Assembly: GCA_015487785.1 (NCBI GenBank)
Contig: WFPC01000004.1
Span: 1 to 64,000 of the forward strand
Reading direction: 5' to 3'
Length of the DNA: 64,000 nt
Origin: Gammaproteobacteria bacterium
GTDB lineage: Bacteria > Pseudomonadota > Gammaproteobacteria > S012-40
The notes beneath the pieces are model-generated. The model saw nothing but the letters and a program-made list of their open reading frames with translations, was not told where the DNA came from and ran no database searches. Shown in pieces: positions 29,963 to 38,587 of this stretch (position 1 is the stretch's first letter; every line of letters begins with the position of its first letter). The translations under genes were made by a program, and so were the position numbers.

Positions 29963-30881
29963 CGTCCCATAGCCAGGCAGCACCGCGCACGCCGCTGGCA
30001 TCGCCGTGTCGCGGGGGAACCAGGTGGGTGTCCACCCGATCGGAGAAGATATAGTCTTGCCACAGGCGGGGGACGTTGTGATACCAGCGAGACACCTGGG
30101 ACAGCCCGCCGCCCAGCACGATGACCTCCGGGTCGAGGATGTTGATTACATGGGCCAGGCCGCGGGCCAGGCGATGCTCGTAGCGTTGCAGGGTCTGTTC
30201 GCAGGCCACGTCGCCCGCCGCGGCGGCGGCGACGATCTGGCGGCTGTCCAGGCTGTCGCCGGTGACGGCGCGGTGTTCGGCGGCCAGCCCCGGGCCGGAG
30301 AGATAGGTTTCCAGGCAGCCGTGGCGACCACAGTAGCAGGCTGGGCCAGGGAGTTCGTGTGCGTCGGGCCAGGGCAGGGGATTGTGGCCCCATTCGCCGG
30401 CGATGGCATTGACGCCGGTGAGCAGGCGGCCGTTGGCCACGATACCGGCGCCGGTGCCGGTGCCGATGATCACCCCGAACACCAGTGAGGCCCCCGCCGC
30501 GGCACCATCGGTGGCCTCCGACAGGGCGAAGCAATTGGCATCATTGGCCAGGCGTACCGGTCGTTGCAGGCGATCTTCCAGGTCTTCGCGCAGGGGACGG
30601 TCATTGAGCCAGGTGGAATTGGCGTTCTTGATACGCCCGGTCTGCCGCGAGAGGGCGCCAGGGGTGCCTATGCCCACGCTGGCGCGGCAGTGGAGCTGGG
30701 CTTCGGCTTCGCGTACCAGGCGGTGGATGCAGTCCAGGGTGGCGTGGTAGTCGTTTCGGGGCGTGGCGACCCGGCGTTGCAGGCAGGTCCGGCCCTGGGC
30801 ATCGAGCACGATGATTTCGGTCTTGGTGCCGCCCAGGTCGATGCCGATGCGGAACCGGGAGTGGTGTTTTGACGTGTTCAT
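29952..30881 (-). CDS. ROK family sugar kinase, fructokinase (Mak)-like
   Basis: 309 residues of the ROK superfamily. The phosphate loop is IDLGGTKTEI; the second motif is IGTGTGAGIVANGRLL; the sugar-binding and zinc-binding region reads GEWGHNPLPW and then CYCGRHGCLETYLSG, which is closest to E. coli Mak fructokinase and less like NagK (GEFGHMRLP). ATP-dependent phosphorylation of a hexose is expected; fructose is a guess by similarity of the active-site motif. The start at 30881 is chosen by the conserved N-terminus. Confidence 0.88.
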   Translation of the reverse strand: MNTSKHHSRFRIGIDLGGTKTEIIVLDAQGRTCLQRRVATPRNDYHATLDCIHRLVREAEAQLHCRASVGIGTPGALSRQTGRIKNANSTWLNDRPLREDLEDRLQRPVRLANDANCFALSEATDGAAAGASLVFGVIIGTGTGAGIVANGRLLTGVNAIAGEWGHNPLPWPDAHELPGPACYCGRHGCLETYLSGPGLAAEHRAVTGDSLDSRQIVAAAAAGDVACEQTLQRYEHRLARGLAHVINILDPEVIVLGGGLSQVSRWYHNVPRLWQDYIFSDRVDTHLVPPRHGDASGVRGAAWLWDDAP

Positions 30882-31045
30882 TCTCGTTCGGGCATGGATA
30901 TTTGGTTCGGCATGCTTTCTCGTCCGGCGGCATGGCACAAAGTGTCGCCAGGATATGGTGTAGCGTATGCGGCGCTGACGCAAGTCCGCTCAAACTACCT
31001 GGGCTGGCGCCGATACAAGGCAAGACAGGCGATGGAGAGGTTCGA

Positions 31046-31510
31046 GTGCGCAGAGGTGTTCTCTTTTTTCTATTGATGATGCTGGCGTGCGGGCCGACGA
31101 TGGCCAAGCCGGCCTCGCCCCTGTTGCTCGATGTCCGCCTGCAGGGCCCCTGGCTGGCGGGCGAGGTGGTGGGGGTGGAGGTGCAGGTGGCCAGTCGCCT
31201 CGATCTGGATGACGTGGAGTTGCGTCTGGTGGCCGAGGATGGCGTGCAGCTGCTCGATGGCTCTGCCGTCTGGCGGGGCGCACTGGTTGTGGGTGAGCCG
31301 CGGGTGTCGCGCTTTCAGGCGCGGGTTCCCGTGAACGGTGGCGGGCGGCTGCGGGTGGAGCTGGTCACCGGGCACGATGGCCAGCCTCGTTACCTGGCCC
31401 GCCGGATCGTGCCGTTGCCGGAGGGACGGGGCAAGCCCGGTCCGGAAACGGTGCGCGGCCGCTGGATCGAGCGTCAGGGTCGCGGCGTGAGGGAATATCG
31501 CCTGCCATGA
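31046..31510 (+). CDS. Small exported protein, cassette copy 1, partner of a metalloprotease lipoprotein
   Basis: 154 residues. Signal peptide VLFFLLMMLACGPTMA, then an all-beta, Ig-like-looking domain of about 130 residues (LLLDVRLQGPWLAGEVVGVE, SRLDLDDVELRLVAEDGVQLL). It ends in RQGRGVREYRLP. The second copy at 33497 shares the mature start AKP, the SxLDxDxLELR core and the same ending. No known family. The GTG start is supported by GGAG 8 bases upstream. The stop overlaps the protease gene start (ATGA), so the two are translationally coupled. Confidence 0.75.
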   Translation: MRRGVLFFLLMMLACGPTMAKPASPLLLDVRLQGPWLAGEVVGVEVQVASRLDLDDVELRLVAEDGVQLLDGSAVWRGALVVGEPRVSRFQARVPVNGGGRLRVELVTGHDGQPRYLARRIVPLPEGRGKPGPETVRGRWIERQGRGVREYRLP

Positions 31511-33402
31511 ACTTGCGTTTTCTGCTGTTGTTGCCGATTCTGGGGCTCAGCGCCTGTATCGACGAAACCCTGCCCCGTGGTGACGATCCCAATCCGCCGC
31601 AATCGCAGGAGACACCCGTGGCCGAGGGGGTGTCCATAGCCCCCGAGCGGGAGCGGCTCACCCTGTGGCGTCTGGACGAGCCCGTGGGCCTGGCGGTGAC
31701 CGTGTACGATGGCCAGGGCAAGGCCCTGGAGCCCACGCCAGAACTCACTTGGTTGTCCAGTGACGAGTCGGTGGTGCGAGTGGATGCCTTGGGGCGGCTG
31801 GTGGCCGTGGCCGAGGGGGAAGCGGTGGTGACGGTCAGCACCAAGGGCGTCAGCCGTCGTATCACGGTGGTGGTGGACACCTCGGTGAGCGAGATTGGCG
31901 GCGTGGTGAGCTACCAGGACAGGCGCTACGACGAGCGCGGCTTTCTGTCGCTCACCGCATACAATCCCCTGCGTTATGCCGCCTACGACATCCTCGACGC
32001 GGACGACGAGTCGCTGGTGGCCAGCGGCTATACCGATGCCCAGGGGCGCTACCGCTTTACCGGCTCGCCTGGCGGTCGTTACCGCATACGGTTGTTGAGC
32101 AGAAGCGACCCGGCCGGAGGACATGAGGTGGAGGTCACGGATCTGGCCGGTGATCTCTACGCGGTGAGTCTCGGCCTGGATCCGGCCGCGCCCGATATCC
32201 GCATTCCCCTTGCCAGCGGCCTGGCCGGGGTGTTCAACATCTTCGACGTGATGCTCACCGGCATGGAGTTCTTCGCCGAACTCGGCGAGGCCAGCCTGCC
32301 CGATCTCAAGGTATTCTGGGCCCGGGGCAATAGCCTGGGCACCTATTATTGCACCGGCTTCGATGCCACCAATTGTCCCGGTGGTGCCGGTGTCTACGTG
32401 TACGACGAGACGGGGTATGGTGGCGATACCGATGAGTTCGACGACGACGTGTTGTGGCACGAATTCGGTCATTTCATCGTTGATCGCCTGTCGGCCGACG
32501 ACTCCGAGGGCGGTTGCCATCTGCTGGAGAGCCCAGATCTGGATTTGCGCCTGGCCTGGAGCGAAGGCTGGGGTGATTTCCTGCCCACGGCCATCAAGCG
32601 TTGGCTGGCCGCCGATGCGGCGCGTCGGGCGCGCCTGTCGCAGAGTACGGACAAGCCGCTTACTCTCTATGTGGACACCGCCGGCGACCAGGCCCGTATC
32701 AGCGCCGACATGAACGACGCCAGCTCACGCTATTGGTATGCCAGCAACGAGGTGGCCGTGGCGCGCATTCTCTGGCGCCTGAGTGATGCCTTTGGCATGG
32801 ACAAAGTATGGACGGTGATGACGGATTATTTTCCCAGCCTGCCCACGCCCACCAATCTGGAGGGGTTCTGGGACGGCTGGCTGGCCCTGCACGGCGCCGG
32901 TGGCGAGACCGCGCAGCGCGGCCGGCAGATATTGGCCGAGCAGCATGTGTACTACCAGCCCGACGGCCTGGAGCCCAACGACGACCAGCCTGCCAGTCAA
33001 GCCTATGCGCTGGACGGCACGGGCGGGTTGTTGCACCTGTATCGCGAAGACGGAGTCGTTGATCGCGATGTCATCGCCTTTTCGGTAGTGGCCGGGCGAC
33101 GCTACCTGGTGGAGACCCGTGATCTCATCAATGGTGCCGATACCTTTCTAAGGATACGCGATGCCGCCGGGGTGACCATTGCCAGCAACGACGATGTGGA
33201 CGGCAGGAGCTATTACCGCTACGACGGCACCTGTGGCGAGATCCGTGCCCGCAACGATGCCACCTCCCTGGCTTCGAGGGTGGAATTCACCGCTACCAGC
33301 AGCGGCACCTACCAGGCCGTGGTCAGCACCACGCCGGATCCCGATCCCTATCCCGAGGCCGGCCGCTATGGCAGTTATCGCCTGGTGGTGGAAGAGCAAT
33401 AA
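31507..33402 (+). CDS. Lipoprotein zinc metalloprotease (gluzincin type), cassette copy 1
   Basis: 631 residues. Lipoprotein signal with lipobox LSAC (Cys17, then Ile-Asp-Glu). Residues ~40-125 form a Big2-like Ig domain (LTWLSSDESVVRVDALGRL), followed by a carboxypeptidase-regulatory-like segment (GYTDAQGRYRFTGSPGG). The catalytic motif is HEFGH at 318-322 and the third zinc ligand is probably Glu353 in WSEGWGDF, 31 residues later, a spacing like M36 fungalysin. A conserved Cys-bearing loop TYYCTGFDATNC precedes it. The C-terminus (DGLEPNDDQPASQA...) is a pre-peptidase C-terminal domain. Probably cell surface or secreted; substrate unknown. Paralogous to the protein at 33964. Confidence 0.85.
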   Translation: MNLRFLLLLPILGLSACIDETLPRGDDPNPPQSQETPVAEGVSIAPERERLTLWRLDEPVGLAVTVYDGQGKALEPTPELTWLSSDESVVRVDALGRLVAVAEGEAVVTVSTKGVSRRITVVVDTSVSEIGGVVSYQDRRYDERGFLSLTAYNPLRYAAYDILDADDESLVASGYTDAQGRYRFTGSPGGRYRIRLLSRSDPAGGHEVEVTDLAGDLYAVSLGLDPAAPDIRIPLASGLAGVFNIFDVMLTGMEFFAELGEASLPDLKVFWARGNSLGTYYCTGFDATNCPGGAGVYVYDETGYGGDTDEFDDDVLWHEFGHFIVDRLSADDSEGGCHLLESPDLDLRLAWSEGWGDFLPTAIKRWLAADAARRARLSQSTDKPLTLYVDTAGDQARISADMNDASSRYWYASNEVAVARILWRLSDAFGMDKVWTVMTDYFPSLPTPTNLEGFWDGWLALHGAGGETAQRGRQILAEQHVYYQPDGLEPNDDQPASQAYALDGTGGLLHLYREDGVVDRDVIAFSVVAGRRYLVETRDLINGADTFLRIRDAAGVTIASNDDVDGRSYYRYDGTCGEIRARNDATSLASRVEFTATSSGTYQAVVSTTPDPDPYPEAGRYGSYRLVVEEQ

Positions 33403-33496
33403 CAAAAGGCTTGGCAAGCGTCGCCGCAGGGGGTAGAAGAGGAGGATGGGGACGAGGGGCGGCGTTGCCGCTTCGCGCAGAGCACCGGGGGAGATC

Positions 33497-33967
33497 ATGT
33501 CACCTGAAAATCGCATCATCTGCGGGATATTGTTGGGGCTGGTGCTCGTCGCGACGGCCTGGGCCAAGCCCATGATGCCCCTGAGTCTGGTACTGGAGGC
33601 CAGGCAGGTGCCGGTGGCGGGGAACATCCTGGACCTGGTAGTGCGGGTTCGCTCCCACCTGGACACCGACCGACTGGAATTGCGCGTGAGCTTGCCGCCC
33701 GGTGCCCAGTTGCTGGCCGGCGAGCAGGAACAGACGCTGAGCGTGCGGGCCCACCAGTGGCAGAGGGTGGACCTGCGTATTCGCCTGCCCGATCCCCTGG
33801 AGGGGTACATCGACGCGGTGGCACGCATTCGCCAGGGCGAGGAGACCCGCTATACTGCCGGCGCCCGTTTCGCCCTGGAACCCACCCGCAGCAAGCAGCA
33901 CATCGCGCCGCCGGCGCTTCGGCGCCAGCGCGATGGCCAGGGCATCAGGGAGTTCGTGCTTCCTTGA
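33497..33967 (+). CDS. Small exported protein, cassette copy 2
   Basis: 156 residues, paralogue of the protein at 31046. Signal peptide GILLGLVLVATAWA, mature start KPMMPLSLVLEA, then SHLDTDRLELRVSLPPGAQLL, and the ending RDGQGIREFVLP. The family is not one I recognise; an Ig-like beta fold is inferred from alternation and size. Start ATG 33497 is chosen because the signal peptide begins there; the ribosome site GGGGGAGA is 6 bases upstream. Its stop overlaps the next start in the frame TTGA, mirroring the ATGA of copy 1. Confidence 0.75.
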   Translation: MSPENRIICGILLGLVLVATAWAKPMMPLSLVLEARQVPVAGNILDLVVRVRSHLDTDRLELRVSLPPGAQLLAGEQEQTLSVRAHQWQRVDLRIRLPDPLEGYIDAVARIRQGEETRYTAGARFALEPTRSKQHIAPPALRRQRDGQGIREFVLP

Positions 33968-35568
33968 AATCGCGCTGGATCGTCCTGCTGCCCTGCCTGT
34001 GCGCGTTGATGGCCTGTGACGGGCGCCGGAACAGCCTCGTCGGCCAGATCCACTACCAGGACTGGCTCTACGATCAGACCGGCCTGACACGGCGCCAAGC
34101 CAAGCCGGTGCGCTTTGCCCTGGTGGATCTGCTGGATGCTGACGGTCGGCGCCTGGCCAGCACCCATACCGACGGTGCCGGCCGTTACCGCTTCGAGGGC
34201 GACATTCCCTTGCGTTTTTCCCTGCGCGTGCTCGCCCGCCAGGATGGCAGTATGGCTCCGGCGGTGACGGTGCAGGATCTGCGCGGCGATGTCTATGCGG
34301 TGACCAGGAACGTGGACCGCTTCGAGCCGGTGATCGACATCGCCCTGCCGGCGGAGGCCTCGGCGGCGTTCAACCTGTTCGATGTCTACCAGGCTGCCGG
34401 GGCCTATTTCAGCGAGCTGAGCGGTCGCCCGCCACAGCCCCTGATGGTGTTCTGGCAGCCGGGCAACGTCGATGGCACCTATTATTGCTCCGCCTTTGCC
34501 AACCCTGGCTGCGTGGGCGGGGCGGGCATCTACGTGCTCAGCGAGCGCAACGGTGAGAGCAGCCTGTATGACGATCGCGACGAATACGATGACGACGTTC
34601 TGCTGCATGAATACGGTCATTTCCTGTTCGCGCGCTATTCTCGCGACGACTCCCCCGGTGGCTGCCACAGCCTGGAGGCCAACGACCAGGACCTCACCCT
34701 CGCCTGGAGCGAGGGCTGGGGCAATTTTTTTTCCGCTGCGGTCAAATCGTGGATGCGTGCACGGGGAGACTCGGCCCTGTCCAGCAGTCTGCCCGCCAGT
34801 CACTACATCGATACCGTGCAATCCGCCAGCGGCAGCGACATCGGCATTTCCTTCGACTTCGCCGATCCCGAGCGCAATCTCGTCCAGGCCTCCGACAGAT
34901 ACTTCTACGCCGGCAGCGAAGTGGCCGTGGCCAATGTGCTGTGGCGCCTGTTTGAACAGCAAAACACTCTGGCCGGGTTGTGGCGCATCTTCACCGCCCC
35001 GGCATGGCGGGAACGCAGCGCGCCCATCACCGTAGAGGCGCTGTGGGACGGACTGCGCGATCCCTACCTCGGGCACGGTTACAGCACGGCGGCCGTACTG
35101 CCGATATTCCAGGCGCGTGGACTGGACTACACGGAGGACGGCTACGAGCCGGACGACAGCGCCTCATCCGACAGACTGTTGCAGTTGCAACAAATTGAGT
35201 CGCATACCCTGTACAGGGAGGCCGGCGCCGATCGTGACATATTTGCCATTCCGGTGAGCGCCAACGTGCGTTACCGGGTAGCCACCGGCAAGCTCAGGAA
35301 TGGAGCCGATACCCAGATGTGGTTGTACGAAAATCCGGGCCTGGAACGGGTGCTGGCCACAAACGACAACCTTGGCAATGACAACATGCTGGTGGACGAA
35401 CGCTGCGGCAGGCGTCTGGCCACCACCGATGCCCTGGCCTCGGCAATTGAATTCACAGCCTTTCAGGATGGTCTGTATTACATCGCGGTGGCCACCAGCA
35501 CACAGCCGTTCGGCTTTACCGGACGCTATGGCGGCTACCAGATCAGTCTCACCCGACTGGGCCCCTGA
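33964..35568 (+). CDS. Lipoprotein zinc metalloprotease (gluzincin type), cassette copy 2
   Basis: 534 residues from a TTG start that overlaps the previous stop exactly as in copy 1. Lipobox LMAC with Cys18-Asp19; Asp at +2 is also found in pullulanase. It lacks the Big2 domain of copy 1 but shares the regulatory-like segment (HTDGAGRYRFEGD), the TYYCSAFANPGC loop, HEYGH at 215-219 and WSEGWGNF with probable third ligand Glu250, again 31 residues after the last His. The C-terminal pre-peptidase domain (DGYEPDDSASS...) is present. The gene ends 92 bases before gspC. Surface-associated or secreted protease; substrate unknown. Confidence 0.85.
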   Translation: MKSRWIVLLPCLCALMACDGRRNSLVGQIHYQDWLYDQTGLTRRQAKPVRFALVDLLDADGRRLASTHTDGAGRYRFEGDIPLRFSLRVLARQDGSMAPAVTVQDLRGDVYAVTRNVDRFEPVIDIALPAEASAAFNLFDVYQAAGAYFSELSGRPPQPLMVFWQPGNVDGTYYCSAFANPGCVGGAGIYVLSERNGESSLYDDRDEYDDDVLLHEYGHFLFARYSRDDSPGGCHSLEANDQDLTLAWSEGWGNFFSAAVKSWMRARGDSALSSSLPASHYIDTVQSASGSDIGISFDFADPERNLVQASDRYFYAGSEVAVANVLWRLFEQQNTLAGLWRIFTAPAWRERSAPITVEALWDGLRDPYLGHGYSTAAVLPIFQARGLDYTEDGYEPDDSASSDRLLQLQQIESHTLYREAGADRDIFAIPVSANVRYRVATGKLRNGADTQMWLYENPGLERVLATNDNLGNDNMLVDERCGRRLATTDALASAIEFTAFQDGLYYIAVATSTQPFGFTGRYGGYQISLTRLGP

Positions 35569-35660
35569 ACCGGAATGTGTTTTGCTCCGTCAGAGGGTTG
35601 CCGGCGCATGCCCGGCCCGGTATTTCCGGTATACTGCACACGAACAGCGCTTTTCGATAC

Positions 35661-36578
35661 ATGATGCAAAAACTGACAACGACAATGAGCGGGTTCGACT
35701 GGGCTGGCAAGGTGCCGGTACTGGTCAATCTGCTTCTGGTGCTGGCTCTGGCCCAGGTCCTGGCCAGCCTGAGCTGGCGTCTGCTGCCATTGCCGGAGCC
35801 GCTTGTGCCCCCGCCCGAGGTGGTGCAGGGCAGCGCGCCGGCAGCGGCGCCGGTGCCCGGTGATCTGGGTGGACAAATCGCCGCCTGGCACCTGTTCGGC
35901 CGGGTGCAAAAGGAAAAGCGCGTGGCGCCTGCGGCACCTCCACCGAGAGCCGAGGCGGCGCCGGATACCAGCCTGCGGCTGAGTCTGAGGGGCGTGTTCG
36001 TGTCCGATCAGGCCGACGATGCCTGGGTCATCGTCGCCGACCACCGTGGCAAGGAGGAGACCTACCGCCCCGGTGACACCCTGCCCGGTGGCGCCACCTT
36101 GCTGGAGGTCTACGCCGACCGCATCATCCTGCAGCACAATGGCCGGCGCGAGACATTGCGCCTGCCCGCCAGCAACATGGATAATACATCCACCAAGTCA
36201 CGCGCTGGCGCGCGCAGCCGCCCGCGTGGTCCGGCGCAGTCGGTCACCACGCTGTCCAGCGAGGCCAGTCAGGTATTGAGCGAGTACCGGCAGAAACTGC
36301 TCACCGATCCGCAGTCGGTGATGAGCGCGGTGCGCGCCGAACCCTATCGCAAGGGCGGGCGTCTGATGGGTTACCGGGTATTCCCCGGCGCCGATCGCAA
36401 ACTGATGCAGAAGATTGGCCTGCGTCCGGGCGACGTGGTGACCCGTATCAATGGCATCGTGCTGGACAGTCCGCTCAAGGGGCTGGAAGTGATGCAGAAG
36501 ATCAGCGATGCCAGCGAGATCACGGTGGACGTGTTGCGCGATGGTGTCAACCAGACCTTCGTGGTGCCGATTAACTAG
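35661..36578 (+). CDS. gspC: Type II secretion system protein GspC
   Basis: 305 residues. Inner-membrane component linking the platform to the secretin. One transmembrane helix (VPVLVNLLLVLALAQVLA, about 15-40), a periplasmic HR domain (AAWHLFGRVQ ... LRLSLRGVF ... GDTLPGGATLLEVYADRIIL), a variable linker and a C-terminal PDZ domain (LMGYRVFPGADRKLMQKIGL, GDVVTRINGIVLDSP). The start is uncertain: ATG 35661, 35664 or 35685, none with a good ribosome site. First gene of the gspCDEF block. Confidence 0.92.
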   Translation: MMQKLTTTMSGFDWAGKVPVLVNLLLVLALAQVLASLSWRLLPLPEPLVPPPEVVQGSAPAAAPVPGDLGGQIAAWHLFGRVQKEKRVAPAAPPPRAEAAPDTSLRLSLRGVFVSDQADDAWVIVADHRGKEETYRPGDTLPGGATLLEVYADRIILQHNGRRETLRLPASNMDNTSTKSRAGARSRPRGPAQSVTTLSSEASQVLSEYRQKLLTDPQSVMSAVRAEPYRKGGRLMGYRVFPGADRKLMQKIGLRPGDVVTRINGIVLDSPLKGLEVMQKISDASEITVDVLRDGVNQTFVVPIN

Positions 36579-36591
36579 ATCATAAGCATTC

Positions 36592-36597
36592 AAGGAG
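36592..36597 (+). promoter_or_regulatory. Ribosome binding site deciding the TTG start of gspD
   Basis: AAGGAG lies 7 bases before the TTG at 36605, ideal spacing, and no ATG in frame precedes the signal peptide. This supports TTG as the gspD start. Confidence 0.7.
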
Positions 36598-36604
36598 CAC
36601 GAAC

Positions 36605-38584
36605 TTGTCGTCCTTCACCGCTCATTCATGGCCCCTGCGCCTGTTGCTGGGTTTGCTGCTGCTGATGTCGGGCGCGCTGGCACAGGCCAAGTCCATCACC
36701 CTCAACATGAAGAATGCCGACATCAACGCGGTGATCGGCACCGTCGCCGAAGTGACCGGCAAGAACTTCATCATCGATCCGCGGGTGAAGGGCAAGGTCA
36801 CCATCATCTCCTCGCGGCCGCTGGATGCCGACCAGGTCTACCAGGTGTTTCTGGCCATGCTCGACGTGCACGGTTATGCCGCGGTGCCCGCCGGCGAGGT
36901 GATCAAGATTCTGCCCGATGCCGACGCCAAGCATGCCGGCATGCCCGCGCGCGGCAAGGGCGAGGAGATCGTCACCCAGGTGATCGCGGTCAAGCACGTG
37001 TCGGCGGCACAACTGGTGCCCATCCTGCGCCCCCTGGTGCCGCCCCAGGGACACCTGGCGGCCCATGCGCAGACCAACACCTTGATCGTCGCCGACCGGG
37101 TGAGCAATATTCGTCGCCTGCTGCGCATCGTGCAGAAGATCGACGAACCCAGCAGCAGCGAGATCGAGGTGGTGCCCCTGCAACATGCCTCGGCCACCGA
37201 GGTGGTACGCATTCTCACCACCCTGCGCCAGCAGAAAAAGAAAAAGGACCCCAAGTCCTCGACGCCCACCCTGGTGGCCGACGAACGCACCAACAGCATC
37301 CTGCTCGGCGGCGAGAAGAGCGAGCGATTGCAGATCAAGGCCATCATCGCGCATCTCGACACCCCCTCCGAGACCAGCGGCAACACCCATGTGGTCTACC
37401 TGCGTTATGCCAAGGCCAAGGACATGGTGACGGTGCTCACCGGCGTGGGCAAGGTCAAGGCCAAGGACAAGAAGGGTGGTGGCGCGTCCCGGCGTCAGCA
37501 GAACTTCGACATCCAGGCCGACGAGAGCGCCAATGCCCTGGTGATCACCGCCTCGCCGGACGTATATCGCTCGTTGGAGTCGGTGATTCGCAAGCTCGAC
37601 GTGCGCCGGGCCCAGGTGCTGGTGGAGGCCATTATCGCCGAGGTCTCCCTGAACCAGACCAGCGAGCTGGGCATCCAGTGGTTCGCCGGTAGTGAAAACC
37701 CGGGTTCCAACCCGGTGGGCGTGACCAACTTCGGTTCCAACAGCATCGTGCAGATGGGGGCGGCAGCCAATTCACTGTCCCGCGGACAGCCGCCCACCTC
37801 GCTGCCCATAGGCAATGGGCTGACCATGGCCGTGGGCAGTATCACCAGCGGGCGCTACAGCTTCGGCGCCTTGATCAATGCCCTGGCCGGCGACGGCCGG
37901 GCCAACCTGCTGTCCACCCCCAATATCGTCACCATGGACAACGAGGAAGCCGAGATCTTCGTGGGCAAGGAAGTCTCCATCCCCAGTGGTGCCTACAGCG
38001 TCACCGGCACCGTGGGCAGTATCAACAACCCCTTCACCACCTTCAAGGCCAAGCAGGTGGGGATTCGGTTGAAGGTGAAACCGCAGATCAACGAAGGGGA
38101 TGCCATAAAGCTGGATATCGACCAGAACGTGGACGCCATCACTGCCGGCAACGCCGGCGAGGCCAACCTGGTGACCAGCCAGCGCAGCATCAAGACCAGC
38201 GTGATGGTGGACGACGGCCAGATCGTGGTGCTGGGCGGCCTGATCACCAACGACGAGAACCAGAGCGTGCAGAAGGTGCCCCTGCTGGGGGATATCCCGC
38301 TACTCGGCGCCCTGTTCCGCTACAAGCGCAACAACACCGACAAGACCAATCTGATGGTTTTCCTGCGCCCGCAGATCCTGCGTGATGCGGCGGTGGCGGC
38401 GGCGGTGACCGGTGAGAAATACAACTACATGCGGGCCAAGCAACTGGAGGTCACCCGCGGTCAACCCTTCCTGCAACAGACCCCGGCCATGCGTTTTCCG
38501 CCGTTGAGCAGCTTTCTGCCGCCGCCCAAGACCAAGACAGGGCAGGAAAACAGTCGCCTGCCCGAGGAGCTGGAGGATGAATAG
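36605..38584 (+). CDS. gspD: Type II secretion system secretin GspD
   Basis: 659 residues from a TTG start. Signal peptide LLGLLLLMSGALAQA, then the N0 domain (ITLNMKNADINAVIGTVAEV, NFIIDPRVKGKVTIIS), N1-N3 domains (TNTLIVADRVSNIRRL and the repeats up to ~350) and the secretin C-domain (VLVEAIIAEVSLNQTSELGIQW, GRANLLSTPNIVTMDNEEA, VGIRLKVKPQINEG, VPLLGDIPLLGALFRY). It forms the outer-membrane channel. A possible short S-region at the C-terminus (LPEELEDE) is not clearly pilotin-binding; no gspS is seen nearby. The stop lies 3 bases before gspE. Confidence 0.96.
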   Translation: MSSFTAHSWPLRLLLGLLLLMSGALAQAKSITLNMKNADINAVIGTVAEVTGKNFIIDPRVKGKVTIISSRPLDADQVYQVFLAMLDVHGYAAVPAGEVIKILPDADAKHAGMPARGKGEEIVTQVIAVKHVSAAQLVPILRPLVPPQGHLAAHAQTNTLIVADRVSNIRRLLRIVQKIDEPSSSEIEVVPLQHASATEVVRILTTLRQQKKKKDPKSSTPTLVADERTNSILLGGEKSERLQIKAIIAHLDTPSETSGNTHVVYLRYAKAKDMVTVLTGVGKVKAKDKKGGGASRRQQNFDIQADESANALVITASPDVYRSLESVIRKLDVRRAQVLVEAIIAEVSLNQTSELGIQWFAGSENPGSNPVGVTNFGSNSIVQMGAAANSLSRGQPPTSLPIGNGLTMAVGSITSGRYSFGALINALAGDGRANLLSTPNIVTMDNEEAEIFVGKEVSIPSGAYSVTGTVGSINNPFTTFKAKQVGIRLKVKPQINEGDAIKLDIDQNVDAITAGNAGEANLVTSQRSIKTSVMVDDGQIVVLGGLITNDENQSVQKVPLLGDIPLLGALFRYKRNNTDKTNLMVFLRPQILRDAAVAAAVTGEKYNYMRAKQLEVTRGQPFLQQTPAMRFPPLSSFLPPPKTKTGQENSRLPEELEDE

Positions 38585-38587
38585 GTC

